From assembly GCA_963777915.1 (NCBI GenBank), contig CAVZSH010000007.1, forward strand, positions 1 to 64,000: a stretch of DNA of 64,000 nucleotides, in the 5' to 3' direction. A program made the position numbers and the translations under genes. This document shows, in pieces, positions 25,281 through 33,254 of this stretch. How positions within the stretch are numbered: the first letter of the stretch is position 1; every line of letters begins with the position of its first letter. This DNA comes from CAVUPF01 sp963777915 (GTDB lineage Bacteria; Actinomycetota; Thermoleophilia; Solirubrobacterales; 70-9). Under the pieces are notes generated by a model, which was given only the letters and a program-made list of their open reading frames with translations, was not told the origin of the DNA and made no database searches.

Positions 25281-25319
25281 CTCTCTCCTTTGGGTGGGCC
25301 TCCGGTTCGGCTACTTGGG

Positions 25320-25325
25320 AGGTTA
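25320..25325 (-). promoter_or_regulatory. Putative -10 hexamer for the R2lox-SCP2 gene
   Basis: TAACCT on the minus strand, 40 nt before the ATG, leaving a leader that contains the Shine-Dalgarno. It lies 8 nt downstream of the operator at 25334-25349, the same geometry as at the second R2lox gene. Confidence 0.45.
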
Positions 25326-25333
25326 GCGTTCGA

Positions 25334-25349
25334 CTGGCTGGGCAGCCAG
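25334..25349. promoter_or_regulatory. TetR-type operator (site 2), upstream of R2lox-SCP2
   Basis: CTGGCTGGGCAGCCAG, perfect 6-bp arms with a 4-bp spacer. It lies where the -35 region of the minus-strand promoter would be. Shares the arms with the sites at 20311 and 62402. Confidence 0.75.
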
Positions 25350-25356
25350 GATGACA

Positions 25357-25376
25357 AGTGTGATCTCGATCACACT
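25357..25376. promoter_or_regulatory. Crp/Fnr-type palindrome
   Basis: Arms AGTGTGATC / GATCACACT separated by two bases, a perfect 9-bp dyad containing TGTGA-N6-TCACA, the consensus of Crp/Glp-type regulators. It overlaps the stop codon of the acyl-CoA ligase gene and lies 77-96 bp upstream of the R2lox-SCP2 start, just upstream of the TetR-type operator. An activator site is plausible. A hairpin with a two-base loop is less likely. Confidence 0.6.
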
Positions 25377-26875
25377 GACTCGGAGGCGGGGACGTCGATC
25401 TCCCGCTTGAGGATCTTGCCGGTGGGGCCTTTGGGCAGCTCGTCTATGAACCAGACGACGCGCGGGTACTTGTAGGCGGCGATCCGCTCCCTGACATAGG
25501 CGCTGAGCTCCTCGGGGGCGAGCTCCTCGCCGTCGTGGAGGACGATTGCTGCGCCGACCTCCTCGCCCCATTCGTCGTGCGGGACGCCGAGGACGGCGGC
25601 TTCGCGAACCATCGGGTGCTCGTAGAGGACCTCCTCTACCTCGCGCGGGTAGACGTTATAGCCGCCGCGGATGATCAGGTCCTTCTTGCGGTCGACGATG
25701 TAGAAGTAGCCGTCCGTATCGACGCGGGCCATGTCGCCGGAGTGAAACCAGCCGCCGCGCATCGCCTCGGCGGTGGCGTCGGGGCGCTGCCAGTAGCCCT
25801 TCATGATGTTGTGGCCGCGGATCACGATCTCGCCTATCTCGCCCTGTGGTACCGGGTTGTCGTCCTCGTCGACGACGCGCATCTCGACCCCTTCGATCGG
25901 GGTGCCGATTGAGCCGGGCTTGCGCTCCCGGTCGGGGTGGTTAGAGCAGGAGACCGGCGAGGTCTCAGAGAGGCCGTAGCCCTCGAGGACAATGCATCCG
26001 AAGGCCTCCTCGAAGCCGCGTAGCACCTCGACCGGCATCGAGGCGCCGCCGGTGACGCAGCTGCGCAGGGTCGAGGTGTCGAGCTGCTCGCGGTCGGGGT
26101 GGTGAAGCAGCGCCCCATACATCGTCGGCACCCCCTGGAAGTGGGTGACGCGGTCGCGCTGGATCGTCTCCAGCGCCTCGCCCGGGTCAAAGCGGGGCAG
26201 CATGGTGAGGCAGGCGCCCATCCGGATCGAGCCGTTCATGCTCACCGTCTGACCGAAGGAGTGAAAGAGCGGCAGGGCGCCCAACACCACGTCGCCCTCG
26301 CGCACCTCGGTCATCGTCTCGCCGGAGATCTGCGCGTTGCGGGAGAGGTTGTGGTGGGTCAGCTCGGCGCCCTTGGGTTTGCCGGTGGTGCCCGAGGTGT
26401 AGAGGATCACCGCGGTGTCTTCCTCGGCTGTCTCGGCGAGCCCGGGCGCGGGGTCGAGCCGCTCCAGGGTCGCGGCGAAGGTCGCCGGCTCGATCTCGAC
26501 CAGCTCAGCACCGGCCTCGGCGGCGCCTTCCCGCGCCTCCTCGGCGAACCCGTGCCAGGCGAACAGGGCCCTAGCCCCGGAGTCCCCAAGGTAGAAGGCG
26601 ATCTCGCGCCGCTTCAACAGCACGTTCATCGGCACCACGACGCCGCCGGCCCGCAGCACCCCGTAATAGGAGATCGGGAACTCCGGGACGTTGGGCAGCA
26701 TGATCCCGATCCGGTCGCCGCTCGCCAGGCCCCTCTCCCGCAGCAGCGTCGCCAGGCGGGCGCTGCGGTCGTCGAGGTCGGCATAGCTCAGCTCGGCCTC
26801 GCCGAGCCGGATCGCCGGGCTGTCCGGTGCTCGCTCGGTGCTCGCCGTGAGTATCGAAGCCAGGTTTAGTCCCAT
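25370..26875 (-). CDS. Long-chain fatty-acid-CoA ligase-like AMP-dependent synthetase
   Basis: 501-residue adenylate-forming enzyme that activates a carboxylic acid to its CoA thioester. Motifs: P-loop-like YTSGTTGKPKGAEL, the A5 region LEGYGLSETSPV, GWFHSGDMARVDTDGYFYIVDRKKDLI (AMP-binding Asp) and the C-terminal catalytic lysine in PKGPTGKILKRE. Substrate length is not readable, but it resembles FadD-type ligases. The start MGLNLASIL at 26875 is preferred; TAGACT lies 11 nt upstream on the minus strand. It is followed on the same strand by R2lox-SCP2 after 89 bp, so lipid activation and oxidation may be linked. Confidence 0.93.
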   Translation of the reverse strand: MGLNLASILTASTERAPDSPAIRLGEAELSYADLDDRSARLATLLRERGLASGDRIGIMLPNVPEFPISYYGVLRAGGVVVPMNVLLKRREIAFYLGDSGARALFAWHGFAEEAREGAAEAGAELVEIEPATFAATLERLDPAPGLAETAEEDTAVILYTSGTTGKPKGAELTHHNLSRNAQISGETMTEVREGDVVLGALPLFHSFGQTVSMNGSIRMGACLTMLPRFDPGEALETIQRDRVTHFQGVPTMYGALLHHPDREQLDTSTLRSCVTGGASMPVEVLRGFEEAFGCIVLEGYGLSETSPVSCSNHPDRERKPGSIGTPIEGVEMRVVDEDDNPVPQGEIGEIVIRGHNIMKGYWQRPDATAEAMRGGWFHSGDMARVDTDGYFYIVDRKKDLIIRGGYNVYPREVEEVLYEHPMVREAAVLGVPHDEWGEEVGAAIVLHDGEELAPEELSAYVRERIAAYKYPRVVWFIDELPKGPTGKILKREIDVPASESV

Positions 26876-26925
26876 CGCCACTTCCGAGTCTAAGCTCGCC
26901 ACGCTCCGTCGCGCAATGCGTCCGC

Positions 26926-26931
26926 TAGGCT
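26926..26931 (+). promoter_or_regulatory. Putative -10 hexamer for the PRC-barrel-like gene
   Basis: TAGGCT, 8 nt before the ATG at 26940. The opposing TAGACT for the acyl-CoA ligase is at 26887-26892 on the minus strand. Confidence 0.4.
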
Positions 26932-26939
26932 CGGGCACG

Positions 26940-27302
26940 ATGGAGGATCTGGGTCAGCCGAGTTCATACCTCAGCCTCAACAAGGGCGTGCCCGTCTACG
27001 CAAGCGATGGCAAGGAGCTGGGCAGGGTCGAGCACGTCCTGTCGGTTGCGAACCTCGACCTCTTCGAGGGCATCATTCTCGACAAGAGCGTCCTTCCCGG
27101 CGGTCACCGGTTCGTGGACGCCCCCCTAGTCGATGAGGTGTATGAGCGCGGGGTCATGCTCAAGATCGAGGCCGCCGCGGCGGCGAGCCTGCCCGAGCCG
27201 AGCGCCAATCCCGGCGAGATCGAGATCGGGGGCGCCGACCTGGTCAAAGGCGACCACGACAAGCTCCGCCGTGCCTGGGGCCTGATCTCCGGCAAGGGTT
27301 GA
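26940..27302 (+). CDS. PRC-barrel-like domain protein
   Basis: 120 residues. The first about 75 residues look like a PRC-barrel (YLSLNKGVPVYASDGKELGRVEHVLSVANLDLFEGIILDK ... HRFVDAPLVDEVYERGVMLKI). The tail is Ala/Pro-rich then charged. Such domains occur in the ribosome-maturation factor RimM and in stand-alone stress-related proteins; no specific role can be assigned. The ATG at 26940 follows TAGGCT by 8 nt. It is divergent from the acyl-CoA ligase. Confidence 0.7.
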   Translation: MEDLGQPSSYLSLNKGVPVYASDGKELGRVEHVLSVANLDLFEGIILDKSVLPGGHRFVDAPLVDEVYERGVMLKIEAAAAASLPEPSANPGEIEIGGADLVKGDHDKLRRAWGLISGKG

Positions 27303-27354
27303 GGCCGCATAGCTCCGGCCGGTTTAGCGGTTCCCGATTCGCGATGATCGGCGG

Positions 27355-28392
27355 GTGAGTAGCCGAGCGATCCTTGCCGAGCGGCTGACCGCGCAGGGAC
27401 TCTCGGGACGGCTCGAGAAGGACCCGCCGGCGGTGGCCCGGCGACTGCTCGCGATCCAGGGCCAAGACCCTCGCGGCGCGCGTCTGGCGATCCGGGCTCG
27501 CACGGCCGGGCTCTTGGCGGCGGACGTCGACCGGGCGCTGAGCGAGGACCGCTCGCTGCTGATCACCTGGCTGAACCGGGGCACGCTGCATCTGGTGCGA
27601 AGCGAGGACTACCCCTGGCTGCAGGCGCTGATGGCGCCGCCCCTGTTTGCCGCCAACGCACGCCGCCTTGCCCAGGAGGGAGTCGGACCCGATGCCGCCG
27701 AGCGCGGCGTAGAGGTGATCGAGCGCTCCGTCGCGGAGGAGGGCCCGCTGATTCGCGCCCAGCTTCGCGAGCGGCTCGACTCCGCCGGGGTCAGGACCGA
27801 GGGGCAGGCGCTCGTCCATCTGCTGGCGCTGGCCAGCCTGCGCGGCATCATCGTGCGAGGGCCGATGGCCGGCAAGCACCACGCCTTCGTGGGGGTCCGG
27901 GACTGGCTCGGCCCATCGCAGCGGGTCGAGCGCGACGCGGCACTCGCCGAGCTGGCCCGTCGCTACCTCCTCGGTCACGGTCCGGCAGGCGACCGCGACC
28001 TCGCCAAATGGGCGGGGCTGCCGCTCCGCGACGCACGCGCCGGGCTGGGGGCGATCGCCTCCGAGCTGGTGGAGCGAGACGATGGCCTCCTCGACCTCGC
28101 CGCTCGCTCCCCGGTCGAGGAGATCCCAGCTCCGCGTCTCCTCGGCGCCTTTGATCCGGTGCTGCTCGGCTGGACCTCTCGCGAGGACATCCTCGGCCCC
28201 CACGGGCAAATTGTCAGCACCAACGGCCTCTTCCGCCCCTTTGCGATGGTCGGCGGCCGCGCCGTCGCCACCTGGAAGCTCTTAGGCGGAAAGGTCACGA
28301 TCGAGCCGCTGGGCCCAATTCCCACCAGGGTCGCCGCCGCGCTGGATGCGGACGCCGCCGAGGTAGCGCGGTTCCTGGCAGGCCCCGCATAG
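27355..28392 (+). CDS. Winged-helix DNA-binding domain protein, AlkZ/YcaQ-related
   Basis: 345-residue protein of the HTH_42 superfamily that includes the DNA glycosylases AlkZ and YcaQ. Visible family segments are LLAIQGQDPRGARLAIRAR (residues about 32-50, with the Q-x-Q motif found at the active site of AlkZ-type enzymes), LITWLNRGTLHLVRSEDYPWL, and the C-terminal LLGAFDPVLLGW ... NGLFRPFAMVGGRAVATWKL. Many actinobacterial members are uncharacterised, and some remove bulky alkylated or crosslinked bases. Glycosylase activity is an inference. The GTG start follows GATGAT by 6 nt. Confidence 0.78.
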   Translation: MSSRAILAERLTAQGLSGRLEKDPPAVARRLLAIQGQDPRGARLAIRARTAGLLAADVDRALSEDRSLLITWLNRGTLHLVRSEDYPWLQALMAPPLFAANARRLAQEGVGPDAAERGVEVIERSVAEEGPLIRAQLRERLDSAGVRTEGQALVHLLALASLRGIIVRGPMAGKHHAFVGVRDWLGPSQRVERDAALAELARRYLLGHGPAGDRDLAKWAGLPLRDARAGLGAIASELVERDDGLLDLAARSPVEEIPAPRLLGAFDPVLLGWTSREDILGPHGQIVSTNGLFRPFAMVGGRAVATWKLLGGKVTIEPLGPIPTRVAAALDADAAEVARFLAGPA

Positions 28393-28438
28393 CGGCGACA
28401 TTGGACGTTTGCCGCCGGCAGGTGTCGGTTAGCTGAGA

Positions 28439-29806
28439 TCAGCCCAGCTTCGGGCTGCTCCAGGGTTGATCCAGCCGTTCGGCCAGGGTGTCGGCGAGGC
28501 CTCCGATCGGGACTCGGGCCTGCTCCAGGGTGTCGCGATCCCTCAACGTCACCGTGTCATCTTGCATCGACTGGTGGTCGACGGTGATGCCCCAGGGGGT
28601 GCCGATCTCATCTTGGCGGCGGTAGCGCTTGCCGATCGAGCCGCCCTCATCGAACTCGGCCGAGAGCTTGCGGCGGAGCTCCTGAAAGACCTCGCGGGCC
28701 TTCTCGGGCATGCCCTCCTTGGAGAGCAGGGGGAGAACCGCGACCTTGACGGGGGCGAGGCGTGGGTGAAGGTGAAGGACGGTGCGCCGGCGGCCCTCCA
28801 CCTCCTCGACGTCGTAGGAGTCGACGAGGAAGGCGAGGGTGGCGCGGTCGGCGCCGGCGGCGGGCTCGATCACATGCGGGACGTAGCGAGCTTTGGTCTG
28901 CTGATCGAAGTACTCGAGTTTCTCTCCACTGAACTCGGCGTGCTGGGTGAGGTCGAAATCGCCGCGTTTGGCGATCCCCTCCAGCTCCGACCAGCCGATC
29001 GGGAAGAGGTACTCGATGTCGCTGGTGCCCGAGGAGTAGTGGGAGAGCTCATCGGTGTCATGGCTGCGGACCCGCAGGTAGGCGGGGCGGATCCCCAACT
29101 CGGTGTACCAGCGCTCGCGCTCCTCGATCCAGGCCCGGTACCAGCGCTCCTCCTCCTCAGGGGGGACAAAGAACTCCATCTCCATCTGCTCGAACTCGCG
29201 GGTACGGAAGATGAAGTTGCCGGGGGTGATCTCGTTGCGGAATGACTTGCCGATCTGGGCGATCCCAAACGGCGGCTTCATGCGCGCGAACTGGAGCACG
29301 TTCTTGAAGTTGATGAAGATGCCCTGGGCCGTCTCGGGGCGCAGGTAGACCTCCGAGCCCTCGCCTGCCACCGGACCGACGTGGGTCTCGAACATCAGGT
29401 TGAACTGGCGTGGCTCGGTAAGGTCGCAATCGGGTCCCTCGCCGGGCCTCTTCGAGGGCTTTTGCCCGCAGCGGCCGTCCTCGAGCTTGTCGGCGCGGAA
29501 GCGCAGCTTGCAGGTCCGGCAATCGACCAGGGGGTCGGTGAATCCCTCCAGGTGCCCCGAGGCCTCCCAGACCCGCGGGTGTTGGAGGATCGCCGAGTCC
29601 AGCGCGACGATGTCGTCGCGCTCCTGGAGCATCGCCCGCCACCACTCCCCCTTGACGTTGCCCTTCAGCAGCACCCCGTAGTGGCCGTAGTCGTAGGTCG
29701 ACCCCAGGCCGCCGTAGATCTCCGAAGAGGGGAAGACGAAGCCGCGCCGCTTGCAGAGCGCGACGATCTCCTCCATCGAGACTCCGTGGGCGGTTTCCTC
29801 TGCCAT
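28439..29806 (-). CDS. glyS: Glycine-tRNA ligase, homodimeric (alpha2) type
   Basis: Class II synthetase charging tRNA-Gly, 455 residues. It starts EEIVALCKRRGFVFPSSEIYGGLGSTYDYG. It has motif 2, IGKSFRNEITPGNFIFRTREFEQMEMEFF, and motif 3 near the C-terminus. A short Cys-containing insert (DCRTCKLRFRADKLEDGRCG) is present. This is the single-chain type used by actinobacteria, not the tetrameric GlyQS. Convergent with the winged-helix gene and divergent from the FmdB-like gene by a 40-bp spacer. Confidence 0.97.
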   Translation of the reverse strand: MAEETAHGVSMEEIVALCKRRGFVFPSSEIYGGLGSTYDYGHYGVLLKGNVKGEWWRAMLQERDDIVALDSAILQHPRVWEASGHLEGFTDPLVDCRTCKLRFRADKLEDGRCGQKPSKRPGEGPDCDLTEPRQFNLMFETHVGPVAGEGSEVYLRPETAQGIFINFKNVLQFARMKPPFGIAQIGKSFRNEITPGNFIFRTREFEQMEMEFFVPPEEEERWYRAWIEERERWYTELGIRPAYLRVRSHDTDELSHYSSGTSDIEYLFPIGWSELEGIAKRGDFDLTQHAEFSGEKLEYFDQQTKARYVPHVIEPAAGADRATLAFLVDSYDVEEVEGRRRTVLHLHPRLAPVKVAVLPLLSKEGMPEKAREVFQELRRKLSAEFDEGGSIGKRYRRQDEIGTPWGITVDHQSMQDDTVTLRDRDTLEQARVPIGGLADTLAERLDQPWSSPKLG

Positions 29807-29831
29807 GCGGGAACCGTATAGGTCGCCTTGC

Positions 29832-29837
29832 GATAAT
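29832..29837 (+). promoter_or_regulatory. Putative -10 hexamer for the FmdB-like gene
   Basis: GATAAT, 9 nt before the GTG at 29847, in the short spacer divergent from glyS. Confidence 0.4.
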
Positions 29838-29846
29838 CCCTCACCC

Positions 29847-30158
29847 GTGCCGATCTATGAGTACAAGTGCGCCAACGGCCACGTTTTCGACGTGATCCAG
29901 AGGATGGCCGACGAGCCGCTGAGCGCCTGTCAGGAGTGCGGCGCCCCCGCCGAGCGCGTCCTTCACCCGGTCGCGGTCCACTTCAAGGGCTCTGGCTTCT
30001 ACAACACCGACTACGGCAAGAAGAAGGGCGCGGGAAACGGCGGCTCCTCGGAGGGCACGTCCGAGTCGAAGGACTCAAAACCCAGCTCCTCGGACTCCAA
30101 GTCGGACTCGAAGTCCTCCGGCGGCGAGAAGGCGAAGGCGTCAAGCGGCGGCGACTGA
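29847..30158 (+). CDS. FmdB-family zinc-ribbon protein
   Basis: 103 residues. The N-terminal zinc ribbon PIYEYKCANGHVFDVIQRMADEPLSACQECGAPAERVLHP has the CxxxGH...CxxCG pattern of FmdB regulatory-like proteins. A conserved FKGSGFYNTDY segment follows, then a Ser/Lys/Asp-rich low-complexity tail of about 45 residues. The function of this widespread family is unclear. GTG 29847 is chosen because MPIYEYKC is the universal family start. Confidence 0.88.
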   Translation: MPIYEYKCANGHVFDVIQRMADEPLSACQECGAPAERVLHPVAVHFKGSGFYNTDYGKKKGAGNGGSSEGTSESKDSKPSSSDSKSDSKSSGGEKAKASSGGD

Positions 30159-30168
30159 GCCGGCGTCC

Positions 30169-31419
30169 CTAGCCGCCCAGGAACCGCTTCACAGCCTTAC
30201 GCCGCACCGACTGCGGCACTTCGATGCTGCCTTCCGGCCCTTCGGAGCAGCCCGAGTTGGCCCCGGCGCAGAGCACCTGGGCCGGCGGGTTGCCGCCGAT
30301 TCCCGCGGCCAGGACCAGCTGCGGCATCGTGAAGAAGCCCATGTCGCTGACGAACGCTTTCGGCGCGTCCCAGCCGATGATCGGTCCCATGATGAAGTTG
30401 TAGGGGAGGCGGAGGGGGTCGGTGAGGCGTTCCTTGATGCCACTGATCACAGCCTGCTGGGCCCGCTCGCGATTGAGGTCGTTATAGCCAAGCGAGTAGG
30501 CGCTCTTGCCCGGGCCGGGGCATTCGCTTGGCTCGCGCACCCGTGAGTAGGCGAGGGCCGTCTGGCCGTTGAGAGAGTTCTCGCCCCGGTGCAGCCGCAG
30601 CGTGATCCCGCCCTGGCCGTGGCCGGCGCCGCCGGAGATTTCGGCGCAGAGCCTGTGCGGGACGTCGACTTCGATCCCGCCGACCGCGTTGATCAGGTTT
30701 TCGAAGCCGGTGAAGTCGACGATCGCGAGGTGGTCGATCTTGATGCCGAGGAACTTTTCGACCGTCTTGACCGTCAGCGCCGCGCCGCCAAAGGAGTAGG
30801 CAGCGTTGATTTTCTGCGGCGCCTGACCGGGGATTTCGGCGTAGCTGTCGCGGGGGATCGAGAGTTTGTTGAAGGTGCCGCCGCCGGCCCGGATCAGCAT
30901 CAGCGTGTCGGAGCGGAATTCGCCCGCTTCGCAGACACCCTGTGGGGCATCGCCATGGGACTGGTTTTCGAAGCACTTCTGCGAGGGGGCGGCGCCGGGT
31001 TCCTTGCTGTTCGGCGGGCGCGCGTCGGTGCCGATCACCAGGATCGTCTGGGCGCTGGGCAGCAGGAAGGGGTTGCCGTGCAGCGTCGACTTGGCTTCGC
31101 CGGAGAGCTTCAGCGCCTGCAGCTGGGCGGACACGGCGAAGGCGAGGAAGCTGAGCAAGATCCAGCCCAGCGCCGCCAGCGCCACCCATTTGAGGACGCG
31201 GCGGGGAGTCCAGCGGCGGGCCGACTTGCCCCCCCGCCGTCCCGGCGGCTTGTCGTCCCCAGCGCGCTTCGAGGCTCGCTTCGAGCGCTCTCGGAGACCA
31301 GAGAGGTCAGGGGTCCGCAACCGGGACAGGAGGCTCCTGCGGGACCGGTAGACCTTGTAGTCAGGCGGCCTCGGGGGCTGCTGCTCGCCATTGGTGGGCA
31401 TGAAAGACTCCGGAATCAT
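30169..31419 (-). CDS. LytR-CpsA-Psr (LCP) family cell-envelope protein
   Basis: 416 residues. The N-terminal cytoplasmic region is basic (about 70 residues), followed by one TM helix (VLKWVALAALGWILLSFLAFAVS) and an extracellular LCP domain. LCP landmarks are TILVIGTDARPP, FRSDTLMLIRAGG, LSIPRDSYAEIPG, KINAAYSFGGAALTVKTVEKFLGI and DLNRERAQQAVISGIKERL. LCP enzymes attach secondary polymers such as teichoic acid or arabinogalactan to peptidoglycan. Start ATG 31419 or 31401 (MPTNGEQQ). Confidence 0.92.
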   Translation of the reverse strand: MIPESFMPTNGEQQPPRPPDYKVYRSRRSLLSRLRTPDLSGLRERSKRASKRAGDDKPPGRRGGKSARRWTPRRVLKWVALAALGWILLSFLAFAVSAQLQALKLSGEAKSTLHGNPFLLPSAQTILVIGTDARPPNSKEPGAAPSQKCFENQSHGDAPQGVCEAGEFRSDTLMLIRAGGGTFNKLSIPRDSYAEIPGQAPQKINAAYSFGGAALTVKTVEKFLGIKIDHLAIVDFTGFENLINAVGGIEVDVPHRLCAEISGGAGHGQGGITLRLHRGENSLNGQTALAYSRVREPSECPGPGKSAYSLGYNDLNRERAQQAVISGIKERLTDPLRLPYNFIMGPIIGWDAPKAFVSDMGFFTMPQLVLAAGIGGNPPAQVLCAGANSGCSEGPEGSIEVPQSVRRKAVKRFLGG

Positions 31420-31464
31420 GCCTATGCCCTCGGTCGCCTGCCGTCAGCCCCTCCTCAGTTACTC

Positions 31465-32427
31465 GTGAGCGCAGGGGAAACGATCGGGGTCGACCTGGGC
31501 GGGACGAAGATGCTGATCGGCGTCCTTGGCTTCGGCTCCGAGGTGCTCTGGGAGAGCCGCGAGGCCTCGACCGGCCAGACCGAGGGCGATCTGATCGAGC
31601 TGCTCGTGCGGGAGGTGATCGAGGCACGGGAAGCCTGCCCGGGGGTAGCCGCGGTGGGGCTTGGCATCCCGGCGACGATCGACCGGCGCCGCGGCGTCGC
31701 CGTCTCCGCCGTCAATCTCCCGATCCACGACCTCCCGATCCGCGACCTCGTCACCGAGCGCACCGGGCTGCCGACCTTCGTCGACAACGACGCCAACGTC
31801 GCGGCGCTCGCCGAGCAGCTCTACGGCGCGGCCAGAAACGCGCGAAACGCGGTGATGATCACGGTCGGCACCGGGATCGGCGGCGGGCTGATCATCGGCG
31901 GCGAGGTCTACCGTGGCGCTACGGGAGCCGGTGCCGAGCTCGGCCACATGGTCATCGACCTCGACGGCCCCCGCTGTCAGGGCAACTGTCCGGGCTATGG
32001 CTGCGTCGAGTCGCTCGCCTCCGGGACGGCCCTCGGCCGAGAAGGCCACGCGGCTGCCGAGCGTGAGCCCGGATCTGCGCTGGGCAAGCTGTTGGCCGAG
32101 GGCCGCGAGATCGACGGCAAGGCGGTGAGCGAGGCGGCGCTGGCGGGCGATCGCACCGCGGTGGACGTGATCGAGGAGATCGGCCGCAACCTCGGTGTCG
32201 CCCTAACCAGCTTCGCCAACATCTTCGAGCCCGAAGCGATCGTCGTCGGCGGTGGCGTGATCGCGGCGGGCGATCTGCTTTTGGAGCCGGCCCGGCGCGA
32301 GCTGCGCGAGCGGGCGCTGCGACCGATGAACCGGACCCCCGTCCTAGCCGCTGAGCTCGGCCCCGACGCCGGGATGATCGGCGCGGCGGCGATGGCGCGG
32401 ATCGAGCTGGCGGAGGAGGTGGTCTGA
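31465..32427 (+). CDS. ROK-family glucokinase
   Basis: 320-residue sugar kinase. It has the ATP-binding phosphate-1 motif TIGVDLGGTKMLIGV, the catalytic Asp in FVDNDANVAALAE, and TVGTGIGGGLIIGGEVYRGATGAGAELGHMVI. The ROK zinc site is CQGNCPGYGCVE with the preceding His. Most likely phosphorylates glucose in the cytoplasm; other hexoses are possible. GTG 31465 is the only start close to the domain boundary. It overlaps rsmI by one base (TGATG). Confidence 0.9.
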   Translation: MSAGETIGVDLGGTKMLIGVLGFGSEVLWESREASTGQTEGDLIELLVREVIEAREACPGVAAVGLGIPATIDRRRGVAVSAVNLPIHDLPIRDLVTERTGLPTFVDNDANVAALAEQLYGAARNARNAVMITVGTGIGGGLIIGGEVYRGATGAGAELGHMVIDLDGPRCQGNCPGYGCVESLASGTALGREGHAAAEREPGSALGKLLAEGREIDGKAVSEAALAGDRTAVDVIEEIGRNLGVALTSFANIFEPEAIVVGGGVIAAGDLLLEPARRELRERALRPMNRTPVLAAELGPDAGMIGAAAMARIELAEEVV

Positions 32428-33254
32428 TGCCGGGGGCGCTGATCGTCTGCCCGACGCCGATCGGCAACCTCGACGACGTGACCCCGCGGGTCCGCGATGC
32501 CCTGGTCAGCGCCGACTACATCGCCTGCGAGGACACCCGCCGCACCGGCAGCCTGCTCGACAAGCTCGGCATCGGCCCGGCGCCCCGCCTCGTCTCCAAC
32601 CACGAGGGCAACGAAGCCTCGCGGGCGACCGAGCTGGCGCAGCGGATCGAGCGTGGCGAGATCGTCGCCCTCGTCTCCGACGCCGGGATGCCGGCGATCT
32701 CGGACCCCGGCTTTCGACTGATCCGCCGCTGCATCGAACGCGACCTCGACGTGACCGTCCTGCCGGGGCCCTCCGTGGTCCCGGTGGCGCTGGTCGCCTC
32801 GGGGCTGCCCACCGATCGCTGGCGCTTTGAGGGCTTCTTGCCGAAGCGCGCCGGCGAGATGGAGCGGGTGCTGCGCTCGGCGGAGACCGTGATCGCCTTC
32901 GAGTCCCCGCGTCGGGTCGGCGAGTCGCTCGCCGCCCTGGCTGCGATCGCCCCGGACCGCCCGGCCGCAGTCTGTCGCGAGCTGACGAAGATGCACGAGG
33001 AGGTCGCGCGGGGCTCTTTGGGGGAGCTGGCGCGGCGATTCCGCGGCGAGGTAAAAGGAGAGATCGTGCTGGTGATCGGGCCGGCCTCCTCCGTCGAGCA
33101 CGACACCGACATCAGCTTCGCCGTCGATGCGTTGCGCCACCTGGTCCAGTCGGGGGCGCGGCCGCGCGCCGCCGCCAGCGTCGTCGCGGCGCTGACCGGC
33201 ACCCGGGCCAACGACCTCTACAAAGCGCTGACCGGACGCGAGGCGCGAAGGTGA
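32427..33254 (+). CDS. rsmI: 16S rRNA (cytidine1402-2'-O)-methyltransferase
   Basis: 275-residue SAM-dependent methylase of the SpoU-unrelated tetrapyrrole-methylase fold. It has the family start LIVCPTPIGNLDDVTPRV, ACEDTRRTGSLLDKLGI, LVSDAGMPAISDPGFRL and VLPGPSVVPVALVASGLPTDRWRFEGFLP. It modifies C1402 in the ribosomal P site. First of a tightly coupled translation/RNA cluster rsmI-metG-tatD-rsmA. Confidence 0.96.
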   Translation: MPGALIVCPTPIGNLDDVTPRVRDALVSADYIACEDTRRTGSLLDKLGIGPAPRLVSNHEGNEASRATELAQRIERGEIVALVSDAGMPAISDPGFRLIRRCIERDLDVTVLPGPSVVPVALVASGLPTDRWRFEGFLPKRAGEMERVLRSAETVIAFESPRRVGESLAALAAIAPDRPAAVCRELTKMHEEVARGSLGELARRFRGEVKGEIVLVIGPASSVEHDTDISFAVDALRHLVQSGARPRAAASVVAALTGTRANDLYKALTGREARR

